A stretch of 64,000 nucleotides of DNA from Paenarthrobacter nitroguajacolicus JCM 14115 (lineage in GTDB: Bacteria > Actinomycetota > Actinomycetes > Actinomycetales > Micrococcaceae), in NCBI GenBank assembly GCA_001313365.1, contig BBFS01000011.1, positions 7,700-71,699 of the forward strand. Direction: 5' to 3'. Both the position numbers and the translations under genes were made by a program. Of the stretch, positions 18,754 to 29,754 are shown one piece after another. Positions within the stretch are counted from its first letter, which is position 1; the number at the start of each line of letters is the position of its first letter. Under the pieces are notes generated by a model. That model worked only from the letters and a program-made list of their open reading frames with translations. It made no database searches and was not told the DNA's origin.

Positions 18754-20662
18754 CTACTTATCCAATGCGTTGAATCTGTACATGAAAGCAGCCATGGCAT
18801 CCCGCTTGACGGGTGTGACGGGCCGGTAAGTGTGGTCATCCCAACCAGTGCTGATTTCTGCGGAAGCCAACCAAGCAATTTCCTTGTAGAACTGGCCATT
18901 GGCCGGAACGTCGGTAAACGGCGAGGTGGCCGGCGGCTCAAAGTCTGTGACCTTGGAGAAGCGGTACAAGAACGCAGCCATCGCGTCGCGGTTCACTGGC
19001 TCCACGGGTCGGAAGGTTTTGTCCGGCCATCCACCCGAAATCTTGGTGGACGCGAGCCACGCGATTTCCTTGTAGAACTGGTTGGTCGTGGGGACGTCCA
19101 CGAACGGCGACGTAGCTGGCGGCGTGAACGCGGGTTGCCCTGCCAACCGGTACAGGAACGCAGCCATGGCGTCACGGTTCACGGACAGCAAGGGACGGAA
19201 CGTGGCGTCAGGCCAGCCCGTGGAGATGCCGGTGGACTTCATCCAACTGATCTGGTGGTCGAACTGTTGGCCTTCGAAGACGTCGGTGAAGTCGGCGCGG
19301 GACCAATAGCCCACCGTTCCGACGTCGGTCTTGGTGCCGCTGCTGACCGCGATTTCTTTGGCCTCGGATTGCTCCGCAACGCTTCCTGAATAGGTGAGAC
19401 CAGCGAAGCGCACATTCGTCGTGTTGCCGCGGAGGCGATAGGACGGTGGTCAGGCCAGTGATTTCGAACCTGCCTTGGCATCCGTGACGGCTTTCCTCGT
19501 CGCGAGCGCATCGTCGCGGGTGTAGGCCTCGACTACCGCGAACGGCAAAGGATGGCCGCTGGCATCGCGGAGGTATCCCTTCATGCTCCCGCCATCCGTG
19601 CCCGAGAAATCGAAACGGGTTTTCTGCTCATTCGCCGTGAGTGTGATGGTCTGCGCAGGACCGGGACCCTTGTCCTCACTCACACCGCTGTAGTACTGCC
19701 CCCCCTCATAAGAGCTCTTCGCCTGGTGGGCGCTGCTGACGGTCACCATATCCAACGCAAGCTTGTATTGGCCGGGCTGAAGCCCGCTGACAGTGTAAAA
19801 ACTGCTATTAACCGGGACGTCCTTCACCACTTTGCCAGTGAGGTCATGGACAGAGACCCTGTGCTCGCCTGCACCCGTTGCCGGCCAAGCACTGGACACC
19901 CAACCACTGATGCTGGAGCCCGGATCACCGGCCAGATCTGCGTTGTAGACATCCTGCTCGCCCGCGATGGAGATAGTGGAGGCCTCAGCGAACGAAGCGC
20001 CTCCTCCATGCCAGGAAGTAATGACGCCACCGCTGGCCCGGATCCGATAGAGGCCATCAGGGATTCCACGGAGATCATAGTAGCCACCGCTGCTTGGAAA
20101 CTCTGAAGCGACAACGGTTCCAGAGGAGTCCAACGCCTCGACAACCACGGTGGTCGTGTCCACGTAGTAGGGCATCAGGACCCTGCCTTGGATCCTGCCG
20201 CCGCCCATGTTTTGGTCGATTCCCGTAACGTCCTGTCCCTCGTTGACCAGCACCGGAGTGGAGGTGCTCAGGTCCGAGCCGCCATAGACCTCCATGCTCG
20301 TCCACCCGGGGGGGTCGCTGGAATGGAAATAGACCTTGTATTCTGCGGCCGGCAGGCTGGGAAGCGTATAGGTACCGTCGGGGGGGTTCACCGTCCCTGA
20401 CGGAGCGTTCGAGGACGGACTATAGAGATTAATTGCAAAGACGGAGACCGACCCCCCCAGGTCCACATTTGAACGGACAGTAACGGTTCCGCTGATCGAA
20501 CCGCCCGTCGAGCCGCCGGCCGTTGCGGTCTCGGCTGGAACCGTCGCTCGGCCCACAGTCAAGGCCTGCGCCGGAACCATCCCCCAACACCAGTGATGCC
20601 GTCAGTGTTGCGATCATCGCCGGAGCGGCCGCACGCCAATGCCGGATCCTCAAAAAAGACAC
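18754..20662 (-). CDS. Secreted Ig-like/carboxypeptidase-regulatory repeat protein with C-terminal SLH domains
   Basis: Cell-surface protein of about 635 residues. GTG 20660-20662 starts a signal peptide (MSFLRIRHWRAAAPAMIATL ... AQA). Several beta-sandwich modules of the carboxypeptidase-regulatory or CnaB kind follow (GTYTLPSLPAAEYKVYF, GGRIQGRVLMPYYVDTT, GLQPGQYKLALDM). The last 200 residues hold three SLH-like units, each with SPF-DVP, FYKEIAWLAS and W-D-TFRP followed by NRDAMAAFLYRF. These would anchor it to the envelope. Frame breaks at 20580 (G4 read as G5) and 19465 (GGG read as GG) split it. It is convergent with the MFS gene. Binding function unknown. Confidence 0.82.
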
Positions 20663-20761
20663 GGAATTCCCCCAAGATTAAGAGTGGATTGCCGTGGCAG
20701 TCACGACGAATAGGGCCAATGCTAGCGCCTCGCCACGACAAAAATGGAATCCGGATCTCAC

Positions 20762-23516
20762 CTACGGCAAAGACCCTATCGAGTCCATAACCACCGTTTG
20801 GAACGCTCCCCCCCGGCCGGTGCCGACGTATAGGAAGAGTGTCCCGTCGCCGGCCACGCCAACCACGGAAGGATTGCCCGCACCGGTAAAGGCATTACCC
20901 AAGGCAGCGAAGGAAGTGAACATGTTCCATCCAGCCCCCATGGCCACCCGGGCCAGGAAGCCTCCGTTGCCATTGCCCGGATAAAGCCAGAGCGAGCCAT
21001 CGGTTCCACGGGCCATGATGTCTTCGCGGCCATCCCCCGTTGAAGTCGCCGCCCTGCATCACTGAATTGAAGATGTTCCAACCCGTGCCGACCTGACGCC
21101 ACGGCTGGAAACCTCCAACGCCATTACCTGGGTAGAGCCACAGGCTTCCATCGGCAGCCCGGGCCACAAGGTCCGCTTTGCCGTCACCGGAAAAATCACC
21201 CGGTGCGAGCATCTGCGTGAACCCTTGCCACCCCCGTTCCGATTTGCTGGCGGGCCAGGAACTGCCCGCGACCATCCGTCGGATACAGCCACAACACCCC
21301 CGTCGGAAGTCCGCGCCACAAGATCCGGGTGGCCATCGCCGTCGAAATCCCCCTGCGGTGAGGACCGCATTAAACGCACCCCAGCCCGACCCCACCTGGA
21401 CCCGCGGCAGGAAAGCGCCGGAACCATTGCCTGGGTAAAGCCACAGGATGCCATCGGTGCCGCGCGCCAGAATGTCGGCGACAGCATCGCCGTCGAAGTC
21501 TCCCGCCTCCCACACCTGGCTGAACTGGTTCCATCCGGCCCCCCCAATGGCCAGGCGTTCGGCAAAACCTGAGCCGCTGCCCGGGTAGAGGCGCATGGTT
21601 CCCGCCGATGTAACCGTCAGGACGTCGGAGCGCGTGTCACCCGTGAAGTCTTGCCCGCCACGATGTCGCCCACGGCATTCCAGCCACTTCCGACGGCGAT
21701 GCGCGGCACGAAACCACCCCCCCAACCATTGCCGGGGTACAGGTAGAGAGTGCCGTCGCTGGCCCTTGCGAGCAGTCCCGCTCCGGCACCGCCGAAGGAG
21801 CCGTCGGAAGTAATGCTGGTGAAGCCGTTCCAGCCCGAGCCGACCTGCGACCATGCACGGAAACCCCCCCCTGACCGTCGCTTGGGTAGAGCCAGAGCGT
21901 GCCATCCGGCTTGGTTGCCATGACATCGGGCCGGGCGTCGCCGTCGAAATCCCCCATACCAATGAGGTTCGAGAAGCCCTGCCAACCGGATCCGACCTGC
22001 CGTTTCGCCAGGAAACCGCCATTTCCGTCACCCGGATACAGCCAGAGGACACCGTCGCTGGTTCGCGCCAGGATGTCGCCCCCCCGCCGATCGCCGTTGA
22101 AGTCCGCGATGCCGGTGATGGCGTCAAAGATGTTCCACCCCGAGCCGATCTTTCGGGGATTATCAAGCCTGTTGCCGGGCAGGCCGGCGTAGAGCATCAG
22201 GGAGCCGTCAGCCTCGCGGGAGAGGACATCGGCGAGCCTGTCGCCGTCGAAGTCTCCGGCCGAGAATCGGATCTTCGCCGTGAGCTTGGGATCGGCAAAG
22301 ATAGTGACCGACGCCGACGTGGTGGACACCGAATTGATGGTCACCTGAGTGCCGGTATAGGTGGTGAAAGTGCTGCCCGCCTGCCATGCGTGGTTGCTGG
22401 CGTACCAGGCTTCCGGGAACGGCTTGGTGGACGGCATGAGGATCAGGGACGAAGCGATGGTGGCTCCGCCGCGCTGGACGATCTTAACACCCCTGTTTCC
22501 GGCCGGCTTCCCGAGTCGTCAAGGTAACTGTCATAGCCTGCGGCCTGCCGCAACTCCAGGTAATAGACCTCTTTGCTGATGGGATCGGTGAACTTGATGG
22601 CACGCTGTGCTTCGGTCCCGCCCCACGGTTTGAGCGTGTAGGTCTTGGCTCCCGTTGCCACGCCAACATCACGGATTTCATCACCACGGCCAAATCCTGC
22701 GTAGTCCCACAGCGAGCTGCTGACCACGGGTGATTCAAATTGGGCTGCGCCCATGATGTCCGTGGTGTCGCCGTACTCCCGGATGTAGCAGGAAGGATCC
22801 GTGAACCGTCCGCTACCGTCAACTCCGACGTCGGACGCGCCACTGCCGCACTGCAACGCGTCCGCATGCATGAGGCCGATGACGTGCCCGAACTCGTGGC
22901 TCATCACGTTGTTCGTGAACCCGCTGATCTGCGGCAGGAGGACGCGGCCACTGTAGCTTCCACTGCTGTATCCGGCTCCGAGGGCGTTTCCGGACAGAGT
23001 GGAGGTAGGAATGAAAATTACCAGCGCCGTATACGGACTGGCCGACCAATTCAGTTCGCTGGTGATGATGGAAATGATGGTGCTGTAGCTATCCGTGGAC
23101 TTCGCCTTGGATTGGTGGCCGGCAACTTGGTGTTCACCGTCAGGGACAGCTTGTTGGCTGTCATCGCTTTCCAGTAGTTGCTGGACGCGGCAACAGCCTG
23201 TTCAGCGCCCGCCATGGACACCGTATTGGTGTTGTCCGCCAGCTTCGCAGTGACCAGCCGAACCCGGATGTCGCCGCTGGGTCCCGCCGCTGCCGGACCG
23301 GCGTCGGGCGACGTGTTGAACGGCGTGGCGAGCTCGGGGGGGGAACCTCGAACGTATGCTCCGAGTGCGGGGGGGTTCCCTCCACGAACTGGACATTTGG
23401 GTTGTCAGGCCCGGGCAACGGCACCGCAGTCGCGGGGGGGTTTGTACAAAAAACAGGCCGGTAGCAAACACCACCAAGCCTGTAGACAACGCGATTGTTC
23501 GCCGTAGCGCACCCAT
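20762..23516 (-). CDS. Secreted metzincin-type metallopeptidase with C-terminal FG-GAP/VCBS repeats
   Basis: Large exported protein of about 915 residues. ATG 23514-23516 starts MGALRRTIALSTGLVVFATG, a signal peptide. Around 22850-22910 it carries MMSHEFGHVIGLMHAD, the HExxHxxGxxH zinc signature of metzincins, then DIMGAAQFESP, whose Met may form the Met-turn. The C-terminal half is a beta-propeller of at least nine FG-GAP-like units with the recurring cores DFDGD, DVLARxxDGxLWLYPG and GWNxF. The frame changes at many G/C runs in the repeat region. Members of this architecture are secreted peptidases or adhesins; the substrate is unknown. Confidence 0.8.
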
Positions 23517-23749
23517 TCGATCTCCCCCCCGGGGACGGAGCCTGTGGTTGCTGTGAGACTCAACAACCGAGATCAGGCTACAACCGGGTAGGCGGCGATC
23601 CCGGCAGGCGGGGGGGCTGGCCACGTGGAAACCCAACCATCCCGGAATGCTAACGGGACCCTAACCAGGCCGAAATACCGTGGCAACATTGCCGCGCCAC
23701 ACTGGAATAGCCGGCAAGTGCAGGCACCAGCTCCAGCCAGGAGGAAACC

Positions 23750-23986
23750 ATGCTGAAGGAAGCCACCACTCACACAACACGCATACGTGCTATCAGCCAG
23801 CTCCACCGCGGAGACGAGATCGAAGCCCGCCTGTCCGTAGGGCCCGCTTACGACGACGTAGTGATCCGCCGCGGACGCGTCCAGGAAACGGCGCCGGGAA
23901 TCGGCGTTGTGTGGATCATGGACCACGCCTCCGGGATGCGGAAAGCCATCAACACTGACGAATGCAGCGTTTGGCGCGTCGCCTGA
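23750..23986 (+). CDS. Small conserved-looking hypothetical protein
   Basis: 78-residue intact reading frame starting at ATG 23750 with AGGAGG 5 bases upstream, which strongly supports translation. The sequence includes ISQLHRGDEIEARLSVGPAYDDVVIRRGRVQETAPGIGVVWIMD, a probable small beta-barrel-like fold with no recognised catalytic motif and no membrane segment. It stands alone between the divergent peptidase gene and the convergent MoaD-like gene. I do not recognise a family. Confidence 0.68.
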   Translation: MLKEATTHTTRIRAISQLHRGDEIEARLSVGPAYDDVVIRRGRVQETAPGIGVVWIMDHASGMRKAINTDECSVWRVA

Positions 23987-24014
23987 TCCGGCTTGACCCC
24001 CCCAAACCCCCCTC

Positions 24015-24310
24015 TCAGCCGCCGGCCACGGATTGGATGATCAAAACCTCCTGGCCAGCCGCAACCTCCGTATCAAGACCTTTCACACGCCGGATCTCAT
24101 CACCGTTCACGTAAATATTCACGTAGCGGCGCAGCGCCCCCCCGGTTTCATCACGCAAACGCCTGGCCAGTACTGGATAATCTCCGGTTACCGAGTCCAG
24201 CAACTGTCCAACGGTCACAGCCCCCCCGTCGCGGACGCAGTCAGATAGGACTGTCCGCCTACGAGGGGGGGCTGCAGGACGCCAGGCAGCAGGACCGTAA
24301 AGTCAGCCAC
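24015..24310 (-). CDS. MoaD/ThiS-like small ubiquitin-fold protein
   Basis: About 95 residues. The recovered start is GTG 24308-24310, seven bases after the sialidase-like stop. It begins MADFTVLLPGVLQP and continues with VTVGQLLDSVTGDYPVLARRL, YVNIYVNGDEIRRVKGLDTEV and ends LIIQSVAGG. The VNGDEIR segment and the C-terminal Gly-Gly are the hallmarks of MoaD/ThiS/SAMP sulfur carriers. The frame is broken at the G run at about 24223. No molybdopterin or thiamin genes adjoin it; instead it is tightly linked to the sialidase-fold gene, so the job of the pair is unknown. Confidence 0.8.
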
Positions 24311-24316
24311 GGCCGG

Positions 24317-25465
24317 CTACCCAGACACCGATGCGTTGGCTTTTGTTTCGGGTTCGGCAGATGCGCCCACCACGACGGCGGCACGCACGCAGAGCACGTC
24401 CGGCAAGTGCGACGCCACTTCAGTAAATGTTTCGCCTTCGTCAGCACTGGCATACACAGCGCCCCCGCGGGTTCCAAAGTACACGCCGGTAGGTTCAGCG
24501 GTGTCCACGAAAGCGGCGTCCCTGAGCACGGCGTTGTATTCGTGGTCCGGGAGGCCTGTGCGCAGTTCTTTCCACGTTCCGCCGGCATCGTCTGTGCGGT
24601 GGACGCTGAGCCTACTGTCCGGCGGGATGCGTTCGCCGTCCGCTTTCAAAGGGATCACCCACGCCGTGCCCTCGCGGCGCGGATGGGTCAGCATGACGAA
24701 CCCAAAATCCGCCGGCAGCCCGTCCGCGATTGAGTCCCAGTTCTCGCCGCCGTCGTCCGTGCGGTACACCCCCGTGGTGGTTCTGCGCGTACAAACGATT
24801 CTCGACGGCGGCATCCGCCGCGATCTTGTGAACGCACTGGCCGAACTCGGGGGGGTTGGGATCAGGCATGAAGTAGGCCGAAATTCCCTTGTTGCGGGGG
24901 GCTCCCAGGAGGCACCGCCGTCGAGCGATCTGTAAACGCCGCCCGTGCTCATGGCGATGTGGACCTTCTCGCCTGACGGATCAACCACAATGGAGTGCGC
25001 AGCCGCTCCTCCGTAACCGGCGCCCCACTCGCTGCGGTGGGGGGGATGGTCCCAGAGTCCGCGGTTCAGCTCAAAGTGTTCGCCGCCGTCGGTTGATTTC
25101 CACACCGAAATAGGCTCACAACCCGCCCAGACCACGCCTGGTCGGGAGTCGCGTCGGGGGTATATCTGCCAGATGCGTTCCAGCGCGGCGTCTGTGCCGT
25201 CCGGAAATCTAATGGCGCCCTGCTCGGGCTCGGTCCACGTGGCGCCAAGGTCGTCGGAGTGGGCCACTGTGGGACCCCAGTGCTCGGATCGTACGCCAAC
25301 CATGATTCGTGTAGTGCCGTTCCGCGTGTCTATCCCGATGCTGGGTATCTCACTCATCAGGAAGTGCGGGCCGGAGAGGGACCATTCTTTGCGGTCCGGG
25401 CTGGTTGCCAGCCACAGGCCTTTCTTGGTCCCGATCGCGATGACGTAACTCTCTGCAGTAGCCAT
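24317..25465 (-). CDS. Sialidase-fold (BNR/Asp-box repeat) protein
   Basis: Beta-propeller protein of about 380 residues with Asp-box repeats: SDDLGATWTEPE, STDGGEHFELNRG, SLDGGASWEP, TDDGGENWDSIADGL, TDDAGGTWKELRTGL and SADEGETFTEVASHLP. It begins MATAESYVIAIGTKKGLWLATSPDRKEWSLSG. No signal peptide is visible, so it is probably cytoplasmic, unlike true sialidases, and the catalytic Arg triad is not evident. ATG 25463-25465 is used, with ATG 25472-25474 as alternative. Frame breaks near 24776 and 24857 to 24900. The stop lies seven bases from the start of the MoaD-like gene, implying one operon. Confidence 0.8.
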   Translation of the reverse strand: MATAESYVIAIGTKKGLWLATSPDRKEWSLSGPHFLMSEIPSIGIDTRNGTTRIMVGVRSEHWGPTVAHSDDLGATWTEPEQGAIRFPDGTDAALERIWQIYPRRDSRPGVVWAGCEPISVWKSTDGGEHFELNRGLWDHPPHRSEWGAGYGGAAAHSIVVDPSGEKVHIAMSTGGVYRSLDGGASWEPPATREFRPTSCLIPTPPSSASAFTRSRRMPPSRIVCTRRTTTGVYRTDDGGENWDSIADGLPADFGFVMLTHPRREGTAWVIPLKADGERIPPDSRLSVHRTDDAGGTWKELRTGLPDHEYNAVLRDAAFVDTAEPTGVYFGTRGGAVYASADEGETFTEVASHLPDVLCVRAAVVVGASAEPETKANASVSG

Positions 25466-25783
25466 GGTCCCCATCGAACCATCAGGGCGTATGGGTGGCA
25501 ACGGTTTTTTGCTCCTATGTGGATAGCCCGGTTTCCGGACAAAACCCTCCTTACGGTTACAGTGCGGCCAACCTCCGAATCGTGACGCGAAAATCGAGAA
25601 AAACTTTTTCCCGTGATGTGGCGGCTGTTGTCCACTGATTGGAAAAAACGTGCTTGACTGTGGTTCGCGGTCAAGAGGCCGCAGCAACTTACTGGGGGGG
25701 GAAAACATGTTTTGCGAGGTCAAAGAGCCATGAGACCAACAAAAAGGAAATCCGCGGTGGTCGGCCGGTAGCGGGATCGAGCC
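25466..25783. other. Intergenic region between divergent genes
   Basis: 318 bases between the sialidase-fold gene (left) and the GGDEF gene (right). It is more AT-rich than its flanks and contains a TTGACT hexamer near 25653 that could serve the rightward gene. An 8-codon ATG frame (25709 onward) is too short to support. No hairpin or RNA motif was recognised. Confidence 0.5.
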
Positions 25784-26996
25784 ATGATTGCAGTCTCTAT
25801 GCAAGAGGGAGCGGTAGTCCTGGACCCGTTCTCCGTAAGAATGGTCCTCGGGGGGGCCGTCATCCTGACCCTGATAGTTCTCTCCTGCGTCTCCTCCCGA
25901 CGTCTCCGGCCGCCGTTCACCTCTTGGTGGCGGGTTTCCCTGTGCCTTTTCTTTGCCGGAAATTGCGCCTTCCTGCTCAACGGAACCTCCTTGCTGGCGT
26001 GGGCCAGTCCGCCCGGCAAAGCGCTGGTTGTCGCCGGAGCTTTCAGCGTCTGGGCAGGAGCACGAAAACTTCGGGACCGTAAAGTCAGCGCTTGGCACTT
26101 GGCCCCGGCACCACTGATCACCTACGTTGCGTCGATAACGGACACAGCGGAATCCAGTATCTGGTCCGGTGGTTTGGTCTATCTGGGCCTGACGGCGGCA
26201 GGCTTGGCATGTCCGGGGGGGCAGAATTGTGGTTCGCGAAATCAACCCATTCCCGGGCGACCAAGTTCCTGGCCCTCACCGCAGCACTTACCTCCCTGTA
26301 CTATCTGGGCCGGGCAATCACGTTTGTGCTGGAAGGGCCCGACGGGAATTCGTTCCGGACCTACTTCGCTACGCGCCGGCGGCGTGGTGCACCTGATCCT
26401 CCTGGTGTCGCTGTCCTTCACCATGAACGCGCTCAGCAACAACCACCTGATCATAAAACTCAGGGAACGCGCCGAACGGGACCATCTCACCGGCCTGCTA
26501 AACAGGGGGCGCCTTCCTTGGCCTGGCTGCCAAGGAACTGGCCGGTCCGGCTCCCAACGAGGAGGGGGGGCCTTGATCCTGGCGGACCTCGACTACTTTA
26601 AAGCCGTCAACGATGAACACGGACATGCGGCCGGGGGGGACGCCGCCTTGTGTGCCTTCGCCGAGGCCTGCACCGCTTCGGTTCGGTCAACCGACCTTGT
26701 TGGACGGTATGGCGGAGAAGAATTCATCCTGTTCCTGCCGGGAGCGACGCAACAGCGGCCGAAGCCATCGCCTCAGAGATCAGCCATCGCCTATCCGCAA
26801 TGGAAGATCCGGATGGTTTGCCGTTTCCCACAGTCAGCTATGGCGTCACGTCCACTGGTACTGAGCTCCCGACCTGGATTTCATGATCAAGGTGGCAGAC
26901 GCCGCGCTATATAGCGCCAAGGCCCAGGGACGTAACAGAGTCGTGGGCGCAGACCCAGTGGAAATTTCGCTGCCCGAGTTTCACCAAGGGCCGTAG
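25784..26996 (+). CDS. Membrane diguanylate cyclase (GGDEF domain)
   Basis: About 400 residues. The N-terminal 220 residues form roughly six to seven hydrophobic helices (for example MVLGGAVILTLIVLSC and FFAGNCAFLLNG). The C-terminal GGDEF domain includes RDHLTGLLNRG, DLDYFKAVNDEHGH and the active site RYGGEEF. RSTD lies five residues before the active-site motif and fits the RxxD inhibitory site. It should make cyclic di-GMP at the membrane. Frame breaks occur at 26214, 26372, 26510, 26563 and 26635, mostly at G runs. ATG 25784 is used; 25799 is possible. No EAL domain is present. Confidence 0.85.
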
Positions 26997-27102
26997 TGCA
27001 AGCGCTTGGTATCGCGTTGTGCGACGTTATGCCTAGGCTGTGGGTGGCAAGCGAGAGTTCCCACCCGTGGATGACTGAGAACAACGATGATGGAGATCAA
27101 CG

Positions 27103-27888
27103 ATGACTGAAGCAAACACCAACGCACGTGCACAACAGCTGAAAGCCCTGCACGAGGCACCGGAAATCCTGAGCGTGGTTAATGTGTGGGACGCCGTCAG
27201 TGCCCGCACTGTTGCAGAACTTCCTGAAACCAAGGCCATCGCCACTGCAGGGCATTCCATAGCTGCAGCCTTCGGCTATGCCGACGGAACGATGCCGTTG
27301 GACGTCGCGCTGGATGGGGGGGTCAAGCGAATTGTCGACGCCGTGGACCTCCCGGTCACTGCCGACTTGGACGATGGGTACGAGAACCCTGCCGAGACCA
27401 TCCGCCGGGCGATTGGGATCGGCGTCGTTGGGGGCGAATGTTGAGGACCGCTTGCGGCCCTTCGACGAAGCCGTTGCCCGTGTGCAGGCCATCATTTCGG
27501 CCGCCGCGGACGAAGGCGTCGCCTTCCAGCTGAACGCACGCACTGACGCTATCGCCCGGGGTGGGGATCGTCCTATCAACGTCAGCATCGAGGACGCCAT
27601 TGCCAGGGGGGGCCGCGCCTTCCTCGACGCCGGTGCTTCGCTGGTCTTCGTGCCCGGCGCCATGACCCGTGAGGTCATCGAGCCTCTGGTTGAAGGCCTC
27701 GGACACGGGAAGCTCTCCGTGATTGGCGCACCCGGCGCCTCCCGGCAGCAGAGCTTCAGAAACTTGGTGTGGCCCGTGTTTCCTATGGGCCCTTTACCCA
27801 GCGGGTGGCTCTGCGGGCACTTCGGGACCTGGCCACGGACCTCTATGGTTCGGGCGTGGTCCCTACTGACACGCCTGCGCTGAACTAA
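27103..27888 (+). CDS. Isocitrate lyase/PEP mutase family protein
   Basis: About 260 residues of the PEP mutase/ICL superfamily. Landmarks: VVNVWDAVSARTVAE, ATAGHSIAAAFGYADG, the metal-binding ADLDDGYE, the VGANVEDRL loop and FQLNARTDA. Proteins with this layout cleave or lyse C-C bonds in small 2-methylisocitrate-like or oxaloacetate-like substrates; the substrate here is not evident. ATG 27103 follows GGAGATCAACG. Frame breaks at about 27430 and 27750. It is convergent with a LysR gene, with a hairpin between them. Confidence 0.82.
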
Positions 27889-27898
27889 CTGACGCCTG

Positions 27899-27926
27899 CC
27901 TGTCCCGCCTTTCGTGGCGGGACAGG
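27899..27926. terminator. Hairpin terminator between convergent genes
   Basis: CCTGTCCCGCC (27899-27909) pairs with GGCGGGACAGG (27916-27926), a perfect 11-base stem with a 6-base loop, immediately after the PEP-mutase family stop. There is no clear T tract, so it may act as a Rho-assisted or bidirectional terminator. Confidence 0.6.
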
Positions 27927-28856
27927 TCAGGACTGAACGGGTGTCGAACGCGGCCGCCGATTCCCGAAGCAGTCGGGCCACCGTGTCCAAGGGCAGGCTG
28001 GCGGCCTTTCTCCGGTCGAACCTCCGCAAGGCGATGTGCCGGGTCCCCCAGGCCGGGAACATCCAGGATATCCACTTGGTCATGGACAACTCCCGTCAGC
28101 GCCAGGGTGGGCACAATCGCAACCCCCCCTCACCAGCAGCGACGAGCGCCAGCGCGGTAAGTGTGTCGTGATACTGATGAACAGTCTCAATCCGGGCACC
28201 CGTCGAGTGACGGAGGCGCCCAAGTACTGCAGTGTTGGCCGCTGATGGCTCGACTCCCAGCCACGGCAAGTGCAACCGGCTCAGGTCAATGTTGTCCGTT
28301 CCCAGCAAGGTTCCTGCGGGCACCACGAGCTTCCACGGCTCGTCAAGCAGGGGTTCCTGGACCATTCCGGCCGCCATCGGACGCTGCTCTGCCGCCGTCG
28401 AATCCTGTTCGATCACCACTGCATCGAGCTGTCGCTGCCGGAGCAGCCGCATCAGAGCCGGAAAGCCGTCCTCAACGATCTGAATCTGCAACTGGGGGGG
28501 TATTGGCTGCGCCATTCGGGAAGTCGCGGGATCACCACGGTGCGCATGAAGCTGGTGAATCCGCCAACCCGCACCACCCCCGCAATATTGACTTCGCTTT
28601 GCATCCGGGCCCGGGCCACGTTGAGTGCCCGTTCTATCTCTTCCCCTGCCTCCGCCATGGCCAAACCTGCAGGTGTAAGCACTGAACCTTTGGGGGGGGT
28701 GCGGAGGAGTAGCGCCTGCCCTGCCTCGTTCTCGAGTTTGCTCAGCTGCTGCGACACTGCGGACGCCGTAATCCGCAATTCATCAGCTGCCGCAAGGACG
28801 CCTCCAGTGCGCGCGACCGCAAGAAGCACGAGCAACCGGCGCGGATCCATCTCCAT
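27927..28856 (-). CDS. LysR family transcriptional regulator
   Basis: About 300 residues. N-terminal helix-turn-helix: RRLLVLLAVARTGGVLAAADELRITASAVSQQLSKLENEAGQ, then LLRTPKGSVLTPAGLAMAEAGEEIERAL, as in LysR proteins. The effector domain continues with VRVGGFTSFMRTVVIPRL and PWLGVEPSAANTAVLGRL. ATG 28854-28856 is used, with a second ATG at 28848-28850. Frame breaks lie at 28498, 28125 and near the 3' end, so the exact stop is uncertain; I place it at TGA 27927-27929 because other frames read on through the terminator. It is divergent from a small membrane protein gene. Confidence 0.8.
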
Positions 28857-29037
28857 GTTAAGTACTCCTAAACACCGGCTTCAGAATATTGCAATTGAAC
28901 TAAATGGCTTCCTCACTCAATATTGACTCAAAAGCACGATTCAGTCGCCCAATACCGACTACCGAATCAAGCCCCCATCCCGGATCGAACGCCGCCCGTC
29001 GGCTTCATTTGGATGCCCAAATCCTGAAAGGACTCCC

Positions 29038-29381
29038 ATGGAACTGCTGTTCGAAATTGCCGGTTGGGCCGGCGCAGTGGCGATGCTCGGCGGCTACATG
29101 GCGGTGTCCATGGGCTGGTTGCAGGCGGGCAGCACCTTCCAGACCGTAAATCTTTTCGGTTCGTGCGCTTTATCGTCAATGGCACGCTCCACGGAGCCTG
29201 GCCCTCCGTGGTAACCAACGTGGCTTGGTTCTTGATTTCGGCGGTGGCGCTTCTCCGCATGAGGGCCAAGGATCGGCCTGCGCGGGCGGCGGCCCAAATT
29301 CAAGAGAGCCCCTCGCTTGGTCCGGACACTGCCGCCCAGGTCATCGTCACGGCCGCTCGGCCTGCCGCCAGCTGCGCATAG
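29038..29381 (+). CDS. Small membrane protein (CBU_0592-like)
   Basis: About 115 residues with three hydrophobic stretches: MELLFEIAGWAGAVAMLGGYMAVSMG, TVNLFGSCAFIVNGTLHGAW and VVTNVAWFLISAVALLRM. The pattern resembles the CBU_0592 family of short bacterial membrane proteins of unknown function. ATG 29038 has GAAAGGA 6 bases upstream. A base appears to be lost near 29169, which splits it in the raw sequence. It lies 181 bases from the divergent LysR gene and could be its target, since LysR genes often control the divergent neighbour. Confidence 0.68.
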
Positions 29382-29422
29382 CGGGTTCGCAGGGAACGGC
29401 CGCCCCGCTGGTACAGGCTCCG

Positions 29423-29623
29423 TCAGTCCACGAATTCCGACTGGGTCTCGATGAAGTCCCAATCCGCAACGGTCAACACACCACTGACCTTGTCCGGATG
29501 AGGCCCGCCGGCCTCGGCAATGTGCTGCAGCACCTGCAGCGGCAGTTCTTCGGCGCGCAGGTTTTCGCGCAGCCATTCCTTGCTGTCCAAGTGCAGATCG
29601 AGCCACCACATGTAGATTTCCAT
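29423..29623 (-). CDS. Small acidic hypothetical protein
   Basis: 66 residues from ATG 29621-29623: MEIYMWWLDLHLDSKEWL at the start and VLTVADWDFIETQSEFVD at the end. Acidic, Trp-rich, no membrane segment and no frame break. GGAAGG lies 11 to 16 bases upstream. I do not recognise a family; intact coding in a region with many errors and the ribosome site support it as real. Confidence 0.6.
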   Translation of the reverse strand: MEIYMWWLDLHLDSKEWLRENLRAEELPLQVLQHIAEAGGPHPDKVSGVLTVADWDFIETQSEFVD

Positions 29624-29754
29624 CGCGGACCGCCTTCCTTCGGATGAGCCGTGGACCCGAATTAACCGTAGGCCCCCCCGTCAGGAACGTCTACAAGGGT
29701 GCGTGCGAGCCCAAGTAGCTGTTCAAGCACGCGCCGCAGCGCAACAATAAGGGT

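Noticed and set aside
25466..26245. Upstream extension of the sialidase-fold frame
   Set aside because: The extra 260 codons are antisense to the membrane part of the GGDEF gene and have no similarity; the normal start at 25465 has a ribosome site.
27097..28089. 330-codon minus-strand frame spanning the PEP-mutase region
   Set aside because: It merges the LysR tail with antisense of the PEP-mutase family gene through a hairpin; motifs support the separate genes.
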